A program made the translations under genes and the position numbers. The notes beneath the pieces are model-generated. The model saw only the letters and a program-made list of their open reading frames with translations, was not told the origin of the DNA and made no database searches. From positions 1 to 25,492 of IMG/VR virus record IMGVR_UViG_3300002835_000990: 25,492 nucleotides of DNA. One strand, written 5' to 3'. This document shows, in pieces, positions 20,274 through 25,492 of the stretch; position 1 is the stretch's first letter; each line of letters opens with the position of its first letter. The stretch is from a virus.

Positions 20274-20279
20274 ATTATA
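20274..20279 (-). promoter_or_regulatory. -10 box for the 20265 gene
   Basis: TATAAT on the minus strand ends 8 nt before the GTG start at 20265. The -35 region is weak; two TTTAGGT repeats lie just upstream. Confidence 0.45.
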
Positions 20280-20293
20280 TCACCTAAATTAAC

Positions 20294-20530
20294 CTAAACT
20301 ATCACCTCTGTTGCTGCAATTTCTTTTCCAATATACTTCTTTTTCAAGATATATTCTTTAATAAAATCTAGTCCATTCTGACGGCCAGATAAAATTATAA
20401 CCCATCTAGGCTCAAATTTTGAAGCTGTACATGTTTCACAAATAAACAAATTAATAGGAAGAAGAGTAGATTTTCTTACCACTAAGTTGTTTTTACTTTT
20501 ATTGCATGAATAACAAAGGATTTTTTCCAT
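20294..20530 (-). CDS. Conserved zinc-ribbon phage protein (78 aa)
   Basis: MEKILCYSCNKSKNNLVVRK with CYSC (residues 6-9) and CETCTASKFEPRWVIIL with CETC (residues 31-34) form a zinc ribbon, followed by GRQNGLDFIKEYILKKKYIG. This layout recurs, as I recall, in phages of actinobacteria. A very strong AAGGAGGAG site precedes the ATG, so high expression is likely. Function unknown. Confidence 0.75.
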   Translation of the reverse strand: MEKILCYSCNKSKNNLVVRKSTLLPINLFICETCTASKFEPRWVIILSGRQNGLDFIKEYILKKKYIGKEIAATEVIV

Positions 20531-20589
20531 TTTATTCTCCTCCTTTTTTGTCTATGTAGAAATTTTCTACGCAGGCTAAGCTTAAATTT

Positions 20590-20895
20590 TTACATAATGT
20601 TTGCACTTTGTTTGCCTTCCAACTCGCATCTTACCCCGTAAGACTCTATAATCTTCTTTATTTTTGATACATAATCAATAACTATTTCTTTTTTGATCCC
20701 GTCAAATTGTAAAAAATTATCTTCGTATAGCCTTAGCGCCAAGAAATCTGGATATTTAACTATGTCCATTAGCAGCATTGATGGCCTTTTAATGCTATGA
20801 ACCGCTTTTTTCATTTCTTCTGTATAAAAGACTGGCTTGTTTGGCTCACCCGTCCACTGATTTATTCCATATTTAAAGAAATTTTTATCAGACAT
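20590..20895 (-). CDS. Conserved hypothetical phage protein (101 aa)
   Basis: The core RPSMLLMDIVKYPDFLALRL, YEDNFLQFDG and KIKKIIESYGVRCELEG form a mixed helix/strand soluble domain without known motifs. The start overlaps the WhiB stop by 8 nt, so the two are translationally coupled. This pairing might mean a regulatory partner of WhiB, which is speculation. Confidence 0.7.
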   Translation of the reverse strand: MSDKNFFKYGINQWTGEPNKPVFYTEEMKKAVHSIKRPSMLLMDIVKYPDFLALRLYEDNFLQFDGIKKEIVIDYVSKIKKIIESYGVRCELEGKQSANIM

Positions 20896-21196
20896 GTTTT
20901 GCCTTAAGCTTTTTCCAAATTTCTTTAGTCTTGTGGGTATTTTTTGTCTTATCTACAGACCCAGAATTTAAATAAACTCCACCCCAAACTCCATGCTCAT
21001 TATTTTTTATTGCGTAATCGTAGCACATTTTTATTACTGGGCACGACAGACATGCCTCATCAATATTTTTTGCAATATTGTAATCAATCTCATATTTTTC
21101 ATAAAATAAATTAGTTTCCATACCCCTACAAGCACCTAAGTGCCACCAGTTTAAATCTTCTTTATCTATTCCAAGACTATTTAAAATATTTGACAT
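20888..21196 (-). CDS. whiB: WhiB-family Fe-S regulator
   Basis: A 102-residue protein with the four WhiB cysteines: Cys23 (GACRGMETNLFY), then Cys49, Cys52 and Cys58 (ACLSCPVIKMC), followed by the GVWGG turn (69-73) and a basic C-terminus (KTKEIWKKLKAKH) for DNA binding. WhiB proteins hold a 4Fe-4S cluster, bind the main sigma factor and are confined to actinobacteria and their phages, so this gene points to the host. It overlaps its neighbours on both sides. Phage copies can interfere with host WhiB regulation, including sulfur and redox responses. Confidence 0.93.
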   Translation of the reverse strand: MSNILNSLGIDKEDLNWWHLGACRGMETNLFYEKYEIDYNIAKNIDEACLSCPVIKMCYDYAIKNNEHGVWGGVYLNSGSVDKTKNTHKTKEIWKKLKAKHV

Positions 21197-21410
21197 AATC
21201 TTTCTTGATCACCCACATTCCATTTTTAGATACAGGAACTTTATCAACAATACCCCAAGAGTCATTAAGGTACATTCCTTTTTTACTGCCCCACCCGTTA
21301 ATATTTTTTTTCCAAATATTTACGGTATAGTTGTTCCAAAAACCTTTATTAGATCTAGAATTAAATTTTTTAAAAAAAACATCAATTCCTTTTTCGTTTA
21401 AAAATAACAT
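21177..21410 (-). CDS. Conserved hypothetical phage protein (77 aa)
   Basis: The ATG at 21410 (MLFLNEKGID) is chosen over 21431 because it forms a TAATG overlap with the previous stop. The aromatic, Lys/Asn-rich protein contains NKGFWNNYTVNIWKK and KGMYLNDSWGIVDKV, reading like a small all-beta domain that ends WVIKKDYVKYFK. Its relatives are phage proteins of unknown role, as far as I recall. Confidence 0.7.
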   Translation of the reverse strand: MLFLNEKGIDVFFKKFNSRSNKGFWNNYTVNIWKKNINGWGSKKGMYLNDSWGIVDKVPVSKNGMWVIKKDYVKYFK

Positions 21411-22006
21411 TATGCTCTTTCTATTTCCCACATTTTTAAGTAATAGTTAGACTTAATTTTCATGTTAGTTTTATGAGAATCCTTAATGTCATCTGAATCT
21501 GGATCGCATAGGTGTGCGAATATCATGTCTAAATATTCTCCTTTAGCAAAAGTTCTTTTTTCTCTCCAATGAACTTCATGAGTTCCAGAAAAAATTAGCG
21601 CTTGATTATCTTGAAGTATATATTTTTCTTTTTCAACAACAATTGGCCAGTCCCCGACAATAAATTTTTTAAGCTGCACGTCTAACGTTAAGACCTCTTT
21701 ATCAAACGCTACGTCATAGTGTGGACTTAAAGATGGGTTAACTCCCGTGTCTAAGGTATATCTACAAAATTGAATTCCTAATATTTTTAAATTTTTACCA
21801 GAATTTTCAAATGCTTTTTTTTCTACAGTGTCCCATAAATCGGAATCCCCAGATTCTCTCATATCAAAAGCGGGAATATAATACAGCTGCTGACCTACTC
21901 TTTTATTATTAACAATTTTTTCAATAGGGCATGAGTTAACATAATCATAAATTTTATTTATTTGAGATTCAGAAAAAAAATCATTTATAATTCTATTATT
22001 TTTCAT
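21410..22006 (-). CDS. Divergent 2OG-Fe(II) oxygenase
   Basis: A 198-residue protein with His96-x-Asp98 (LSPHYDVAF) and a later His (H146, in GTHEVHWREK) as probable iron ligands. The usual Arg that binds 2OG is not clear; KGEYLDMIFAHL follows where it is expected. The strand pattern (VLTLDVQLKKF, DNQALIFSG) fits the double-stranded beta-helix fold. It starts right after the 22006-22740 paralogue and shares its unit, so the two may act in sequence. The assignment is weaker than for the other four. Confidence 0.7.
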   Translation of the reverse strand: MKNNRIINDFFSESQINKIYDYVNSCPIEKIVNNKRVGQQLYYIPAFDMRESGDSDLWDTVEKKAFENSGKNLKILGIQFCRYTLDTGVNPSLSPHYDVAFDKEVLTLDVQLKKFIVGDWPIVVEKEKYILQDNQALIFSGTHEVHWREKRTFAKGEYLDMIFAHLCDPDSDDIKDSHKTNMKIKSNYYLKMWEIERA

Positions 22007-22740
22007 CAGTAGGTATCCAAGTGTTTATCTGGATCTCCAGGATTTATCCATAATCCCTTTGAGTCATTAAAGTCATATTTATTTAAAACTGTTTGTCCTA
22101 AATCTTTTAAAATATTTTCATTGTCTTTATTTGCAAAAGAAAATGTATACCATATAGGCATTGTGTATCTAACTCCTGATGTAACCTTGGTAACTTCATG
22201 CTGGTACACGGTTGGGAAAAGTATTAGTGTCCCAGGCTTTGGCTTTATGTCCACTCCGTAAGCAGGAAATACAATTCTTCCGCCCTCATAGTCTTCACCA
22301 GGGTACATTAGTCCTGCAATATTTAATTTATAGTAAGAAGATTTTTCTACTGGCTCCCCGTTTGGGTGCAAGCAATCTGTGTGTAAAGCTGAAGCCATTC
22401 CAACTCTCCATTTAACAAAGTGCAATGAATTCCATGGCTCTGGTGAAACCTCTATGTCGTACTTATCCATGTAATGTTTTTTAATCTCTGCATAGATCTT
22501 GTCCTGATACTTATTCTGTAAAGCATAAATTGTTCTGTTTTCTTGCTTTACACGAGAAAATCTTATATCTTTACCACCAGAAAAGTTTGCGTCATCTTTG
22601 TACTGATTTAGGTACTGAAGGATAAGTTCACGATCTGGTTTTTCTAAAAAGTCTTCTATTATAATAATATTTGATGGGTCTTGTCCTATCTTTTTGTAAT
22701 TTGTTTTATACGGTTCCCATGTTTTGGCATCTAAGCTCAT
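22006..22740 (-). CDS. 2OG-Fe(II) oxygenase
   Basis: A 244-residue dioxygenase with His120-x-Asp122 (ALHTDCLHPNG), distal His181 (YQHEVTKV) and Arg191 (GVRYTMPIWYTF). LNIAGLMYPGEDYEGGRIVF lies between, as in prolyl-4-hydroxylase-like enzymes. It ends in SKGLWINPGDPDKHLDTY, a tail reminiscent of the 4208-4948 paralogue. An AAGGAG site precedes the ATG. It overlaps the SGNH-like gene (ATGA) upstream and abuts the divergent oxygenase downstream. Substrate unknown. Confidence 0.9.
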   Translation of the reverse strand: MSLDAKTWEPYKTNYKKIGQDPSNIIIIEDFLEKPDRELILQYLNQYKDDANFSGGKDIRFSRVKQENRTIYALQNKYQDKIYAEIKKHYMDKYDIEVSPEPWNSLHFVKWRVGMASALHTDCLHPNGEPVEKSSYYKLNIAGLMYPGEDYEGGRIVFPAYGVDIKPKPGTLILFPTVYQHEVTKVTSGVRYTMPIWYTFSFANKDNENILKDLGQTVLNKYDFNDSKGLWINPGDPDKHLDTY

Positions 22741-23486
22741 TTGTTCTCCTTTTTTATTAAATTATTTGAGAAAAAATCATATATATTTTGCTGGTTATAC
22801 AGCTCATCTTTAGAATTTACAAAGAATTTAAAATCATGTTCGTTTAAAAATTTATTAGTTTCTCCACACCAAGAAGTCCAAACTAAATTTATTCCAACTT
22901 GATCACAATATTGTTCAAATGCTCTCATCGTATGAAGATATCGAATAGCTAAAAGTTGCATTGGCAAGTTGTTAGGAACGCTTGCTATGTTATGCTCTTT
23001 TCCTTCATTTACTTCTGGCCTGTACTGGTAAAATATTTTTGGCTTATATATCTGGTGTTCTTCCCAAAACCCTAAATCTCTTATCATTTCTGGGGCTAGC
23101 AAACAGATGTTTTTTGGGTTACCAATACTTTTAAAATACTTATACAAATTTGGAACTATTTTATGTACAGAAGCTCCAGGATAAGATAGGTTAGCAAAAG
23201 TTTCTGCTCCAAAATCTTTGAATATTTTGTATGCCCAACCATCTTCTTCTTTTATATCCATAGGAATAGTTCTTTCGCAACCCGCAAAAATGATTTCTTC
23301 TGGCTGACCTAAAACAAAATCGTCACACCTTAAGCTATAGTTATTTTTTCTATATTCTGCTTTACTGTCTTCGTGACCTGGTATCATCCATGTTGGATGG
23401 TTTTCTACCATAGGCTCAATTTTATTAGATATCCAAACAGAGTGTTTCTGCTTTAAGTTTTGCGATTGCTCTAAATATGACTTCAA
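22737..23486 (-). CDS. SGNH-like protein lacking the catalytic Ser
   Basis: A 249-residue relative of the 15925-16860 hydrolase, sharing the block I context (FAGCERT versus FNGCSET), block II (NLSYPGAS) and the FEQYCDQVGINLVWTSW versus FEKYCDSKNIKLLASSW segment. Glu71 replaces the Ser nucleophile, and the C-terminal Asp-His block is missing. It is probably non-catalytic or uses other chemistry. The start is a TTG at 23486 with CGGAGTG upstream, after a TTGACA-18-TACAAT promoter. It heads the oxygenase/WhiB unit. Confidence 0.65.
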   Translation of the reverse strand: MKSYLEQSQNLKQKHSVWISNKIEPMVENHPTWMIPGHEDSKAEYRKNNYSLRCDDFVLGQPEEIIFAGCERTIPMDIKEEDGWAYKIFKDFGAETFANLSYPGASVHKIVPNLYKYFKSIGNPKNICLLAPEMIRDLGFWEEHQIYKPKIFYQYRPEVNEGKEHNIASVPNNLPMQLLAIRYLHTMRAFEQYCDQVGINLVWTSWCGETNKFLNEHDFKFFVNSKDELYNQQNIYDFFSNNLIKKENK

Positions 23487-23516
23487 TTACACTCCGTTTA
23501 TTTAATTACTAGTCTA

Positions 23517-23546
23517 ATTGTACAGTAGTTAATGAGTGTTTGTCAA
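23517..23546 (-). promoter_or_regulatory. Promoter for the 23486-20294 unit
   Basis: Minus-strand TTGACA (23541-23546), 18 nt, TACAAT (23517-23522). It leaves a leader of about 25 nt with a GGAG site before the TTG start. Confidence 0.6.
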
Positions 23547-23571
23547 TCCTTTTTTTACTTTTTGTCATATA

Positions 23572-24144
23572 TTATTTGCCACAAGTTGGGCATTTTTTGA
23601 CAACGGATTTAGAAGATTTTTCTTTTGTTTTATTGCTTGATGTTCCTTCAAATTTAGGTCGACCAAATCCTACAATAGATACAAGAATTCCTTTTTTATT
23701 TTTCTTATAGGCACGAAGTTTTTTACAGCATTCCCCACCATTTCGCTGGCTGCCCTTAGCATCTCCAGATGTATTTCCTTCTACGCACCAAACGGTTCCG
23801 TCTTCATTGTCTTTTACAACAATACCAACGTGAGAAATTCTGTCTACGCCATCTGATGGGAAATCAAAATATGCAATATCTCCTGCTTCTGGGTCTGCGA
23901 TATCTGTATCAATCCATTGCCCAGCTTTTTTAAATGCGGCTGCGCCACCTGGGGTATAAACTGTATTGGGGATTTTTACTCCTGCTTCATTTCCACACCA
24001 GTTAACAAATGATCCACACCATGGCTGAAAGTCTGCTTTTGTATATTTACCATACTTAGTTTCATTATCTTTTGGTCCTTCAATGTATCCAACTTCAGCA
24101 AGTGCTACTTCAACAAGCTTCTCTGCTGTTCCTTTATCTGACAT
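23572..24144 (-). CDS. CHAP-domain endolysin
   Basis: A 190-residue peptidoglycan hydrolase. The CHAP catalytic residues are Cys43 (QPWCGSFVNWC), His105 (RISHVGIVV) and Glu122 (WCVEGNT), and GDIAYFDF is the family motif. After residue 165 comes a Ser/Lys linker ending in CPTCGK, a half zinc knuckle that may help wall binding. It would cut peptide or amide bonds of the host wall at lysis. It has no signal peptide, so it needs a holin; membrane proteins lie just upstream. Its ATG overlaps the DUF2061 stop (TAATG). Confidence 0.92.
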   Translation of the reverse strand: MSDKGTAEKLVEVALAEVGYIEGPKDNETKYGKYTKADFQPWCGSFVNWCGNEAGVKIPNTVYTPGGAAAFKKAGQWIDTDIADPEAGDIAYFDFPSDGVDRISHVGIVVKDNEDGTVWCVEGNTSGDAKGSQRNGGECCKKLRAYKKNKKGILVSIVGFGRPKFEGTSSNKTKEKSSKSVVKKCPTCGK

Positions 24145-24350
24145 TATTTTACCTTACTCCCAAATTTTGCCCATACTCTTTCGTGAATAAAATATCCAAG
24201 GGCTTCCCAACCTATATATATCAGTGCTCCAAGGCTTGCGTATTCCCACTCACGAGTAAATAAATAAATAACTCCAGCAACACCTACAAGGTGAAAAGTT
24301 TCCCAACTTAATGTTTTTAATAAAGTTTTTTTTGTGGAATCTTTAGACAT
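24144..24350 (-). CDS. DUF2061 membrane protein (copy 2)
   Basis: The ATG at 24350 is preferred over 24362 because it forms a TAATG overlap with the previous stop. The 68-residue protein has two TM helices (about 18-32 and 36-54) and ends GYFIHERVWAKFGSK, nearly identical to the copy at 13459-13677. Its place directly before the endolysin makes a holin-like or lysis-helper role plausible. The family has no proven function. Confidence 0.87.
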   Translation of the reverse strand: MSKDSTKKTLLKTLSWETFHLVGVAGVIYLFTREWEYASLGALIYIGWEALGYFIHERVWAKFGSKVK

Positions 24351-24757
24351 TATTTGTCCCAATCTGTGTCTACTGGTTGTTCCTCTGGCATAGCACCATC
24401 AGGCTTGTTTAATCTACGTGCTTTTGCTTCATCAATTTCTGATTCTAATTTTTTGTCTGCTTGTGTATTTTTTGCGTCAACTTCTTTATTAGCAATTTGT
24501 GCTGCCATCACATCTTTTGCTCCAGATGATCCAATTAGTAAACCAGCAAGAGTTCCTGTAATAAATGTTGCAACGCTACCTAGAACATTGAAAAACATCT
24601 TGTCGTTTTCTGATTGACCAATAACTGGCTGTGTGACAAATATTAACGCATACATGATTCCTGTTGCTGTAATAAATAGAATTGATCCTAGAGTTATACC
24701 TAAAATAAATTTAAGTCTTGCGTCTAAATCTTGTGGTGATAATCTTTCTTTAGCCAT
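24350..24757 (-). CDS. Two-TM membrane protein, holin-like (135 aa)
   Basis: TM helices at about residues 17-42 (FILGITLGSILFITATGIMY) and 55-77 (FNVLGSVATFITGTLAGLL) are joined by a short loop. An Ala/Lys/Glu helical tail of about 55 residues follows. The N-terminus MAKERLSPQDLDARLKF is of a kind I recall in actinophage lysis regions. It overlaps the lipoprotein gene by 8 nt. It may be the main holin or an antiholin. Confidence 0.7.
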   Translation of the reverse strand: MAKERLSPQDLDARLKFILGITLGSILFITATGIMYALIFVTQPVIGQSENDKMFFNVLGSVATFITGTLAGLLIGSSGAKDVMAAQIANKEVDAKNTQADKKLESEIDEAKARRLNKPDGAMPEEQPVDTDWDK

Positions 24758-24947
24758 TTGCTGGTTCCTTCATCTCTATTAAATCTTCTGGACAAGCCCC
24801 GTTAGCTGTACAGATTGGTGGTTTGCACTCTGCTGATTCCCAATTTTTTGGATCTTGACATGGATAACGATAATGACCGTCATACCCGCATCCAGATAAT
24901 GATAGCATTATTAAGCCAAATAAAGCAATGGGAATTAATTTTTTCAT
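24750..24947 (-). CDS. Phage lipoprotein (65 aa)
   Basis: A type II signal peptide with lipobox LSLSGC gives the lipid-bearing Cys20. The mature part GYDGHYRYPCQDPKNWESAE, CKPPICTANGACPEDL has five more Cys and is of a small lipoprotein type recurrent in aquatic phages, as I recall. In a lysis cassette it may act on the outer face of the membrane, like a spanin subunit or exclusion protein (inference). It has a TATAAT box 6 nt before the ATG. Confidence 0.78.
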   Translation of the reverse strand: MKKLIPIALFGLIMLSLSGCGYDGHYRYPCQDPKNWESAECKPPICTANGACPEDLIEMKEPANG

Positions 24948-24953
24948 ATCCCA

Positions 24954-24959
24954 ATTATA
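24954..24959 (-). promoter_or_regulatory. -10 box for the lysis cassette
   Basis: TATAAT on the minus strand ends 6 nt before the lipoprotein ATG at 24947, predicting a leaderless mRNA. No good -35 box is visible. Confidence 0.5.
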
Positions 24960-24963
24960 TCAT

Positions 24964-25149
24964 TTATTCGTCTTTTTCTGACTTTTCTCTTATTCCAATG
25001 GTTAAAAACCATAGGGCTACTGAGGCTATAGTTACATAGCCTACTACTGTTTTTGCGCTGCCCTCAAGTACTACCCAGGCTACGAAAAATCCTAGGAATG
25101 TAAAGTTTTCATTTAGGGCCGCAAAGCCCCATTTTTTTAACCAGTTCAT
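24964..25149 (-). CDS. Two-TM holin-like protein (61 aa)
   Basis: The start at 25149 (MNWLKKWGF) is chosen because a TATAAT box ends 6 nt before it. The TTG at 25185 is part of the -35 box, and the ATG at 25155 would be too close. TM helices span about residues 15-29 (NFTFLGFFVAWVVLEG) and 34-52 (VVGYVTIASVALWFLTIG), with a short charged tail (REKSEKDE). The size and layout fit a class II holin, and it stands one gene before the lipoprotein/endolysin cassette. Confidence 0.7.
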   Translation of the reverse strand: MNWLKKWGFAALNENFTFLGFFVAWVVLEGSAKTVVGYVTIASVALWFLTIGIREKSEKDE

Positions 25150-25155
25150 ATTCAT

Positions 25156-25185
25156 ATTATACCTTCCTTCTATATGCTGTGCCAA
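25156..25185 (-). promoter_or_regulatory. Promoter for the holin-like gene
   Basis: Minus-strand TTGGCA (25180-25185), 18 nt, TATAAT (25156-25161), with the ATG at 25149 6 nt downstream (leaderless). It lies inside the end of the 25157-25492 gene. Confidence 0.6.
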
Positions 25186-25492
25186 GAACTATCTGACCAG
25201 CTATTATTGTTACAACTACTATATCTTCTGCTTTTTCACGTTCTGGTATAGACATGTCGGCACCTATATTAATCAGTGCCTTGCCTAATTCACATTTTTG
25301 CTCTTCCGTTAATCCTTCAATTTCTTCATCTGGATTAAAGCAAGTAGCAATTGCGTTTGCTAATGCTGCTGGACTTTCTAACACAAGTAATGCAGATGCT
25401 ACCTCTGCTTGAATTACTACGGGGTTACCGTTTATATCTTCTCTTACCTCTACTGGAATTGTAGGAGGAAGATCACGATATTCAAGTCCCGC
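25157..25492 (-). CDS. Unknown protein, 5' end beyond the window
   Basis: The frame is open from the window edge to the stop at 25157, giving at least 111 residues; the internal GTG at 25384 need not be the start. The visible part runs from a Pro-rich segment (YRDLPPTIPVEVRED) through Ala-rich helices (EVASALLVLESPAALANAIA) to an acidic region and a hydrophobic end (DIVVVTIIAGQIVLGTAYRR). No family is recognised. It precedes the lysis genes and could belong to the structural block outside this window. Confidence 0.6.
   Translation of the reverse strand, partial: AGLEYRDLPPTIPVEVREDINGNPVVIQAEVASALLVLESPAALANAIATCFNPDEEIEGLTEEQKCELGKALINIGADMSIPEREKAEDIVVVTIIAGQIVLGTAYRRKV

Noticed and set aside
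20553-20575. GTAGAAA/TTTCTAC hairpin between the 20590 and 20294 genes as a terminator
   Set aside because: The stem is short and AT-rich, and an A-run, not a T-run, follows on the transcribed strand.
25150-25185. Extension of the holin-like gene to a TTG at 25185
   Set aside because: That TTG is the first part of the TTGGCA -35 box, and the -10 box lies between it and the better ATG at 25149.

Overview
The window looks like part of a large, AT-rich tailed-phage genome, probably infecting an actinobacterium. Phage features are a lysis cassette with a CHAP endolysin, a dNMP kinase, a lone PNKP-type phosphatase domain, tRNA genes, dozens of very small proteins joined by TAATG, ATGA or GTGA overlaps, and essentially no intergenic space. 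Actinobacterial features are a WhiB-type Fe-S protein, a phage/actinobacterial Ntn-hydrolase type, MCxxCGC mini-proteins and the many promoters that appear to start leaderless mRNAs. A freshwater acI (Nanopelagicales-like) host is a plausible guess from the low GC and gene content, but it is inference only. Every supported gene lies on the minus strand, so transcription runs from high to low coordinates. No gene-free stretch exceeds about 130 bases.

Layout from right to left (direction of transcription). At 25492-23572 are a cut gene at the edge and then a lysis block: holin-like two-TM protein, lipoprotein, second two-TM protein, DUF2061 membrane protein and CHAP endolysin. At 23546-20294 is an operon with a degenerate SGNH-like protein, two 2OG-Fe(II) oxygenases, a WhiB protein and small conserved phage proteins. 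At 20279-18961 are short units, each with its own promoter: a TM/coiled-coil protein, an Ntn-hydrolase, a zinc ribbon and a helical protein. At 18964-15666 is a unit with a secreted subtilase, a methyltransferase, an intact SGNH hydrolase and mini-proteins. At 15652-14487 is a secreted surface protein closed by a terminator.

At 14496-10206 is one long unit: an SsuD-like flavin monooxygenase, DUF2061, a zinc ribbon, a radical SAM/SPASM enzyme, a run of Cys-rich mini-proteins and a Cys/Met-metabolism PLP enzyme. At 10209-7886 are tRNA-Asn, a complete katG and a mini membrane protein. At 7833-6113 are a HAD phosphatase, a 2OG oxygenase, a dNMP kinase and a DUF1660-like mini-protein. At 6129-4974 are zinc mini-proteins and a glutathione peroxidase with its own promoter. 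At 4960-2419 are two 2OG oxygenases, a zinc ribbon, phage mini-proteins and a sulfotransferase. At 2374-710 is a unit with an embedded tRNA-Arg, mini-proteins and a SpeD-like pyruvoyl decarboxylase. At 618-1 are more membrane and Cys-rich mini-proteins.

Taken together, the non-structural load is directed at peroxide defence (KatG, GPx), sulfur/methionine/SAM chemistry (SpeD-like, PLP enzyme, SsuD-like, sulfotransferase, radical SAM) and oxidative modification (five 2OG oxygenases). The two strongest structural observations are regulatory. About fourteen promoters place the -10 box 6-8 nt before the start codon. Three promoters (590-618, 2346-2374, 7805-7833) carry the same 15-bp near-palindrome in exactly the same register over the -35 box, which looks like a shared operator.
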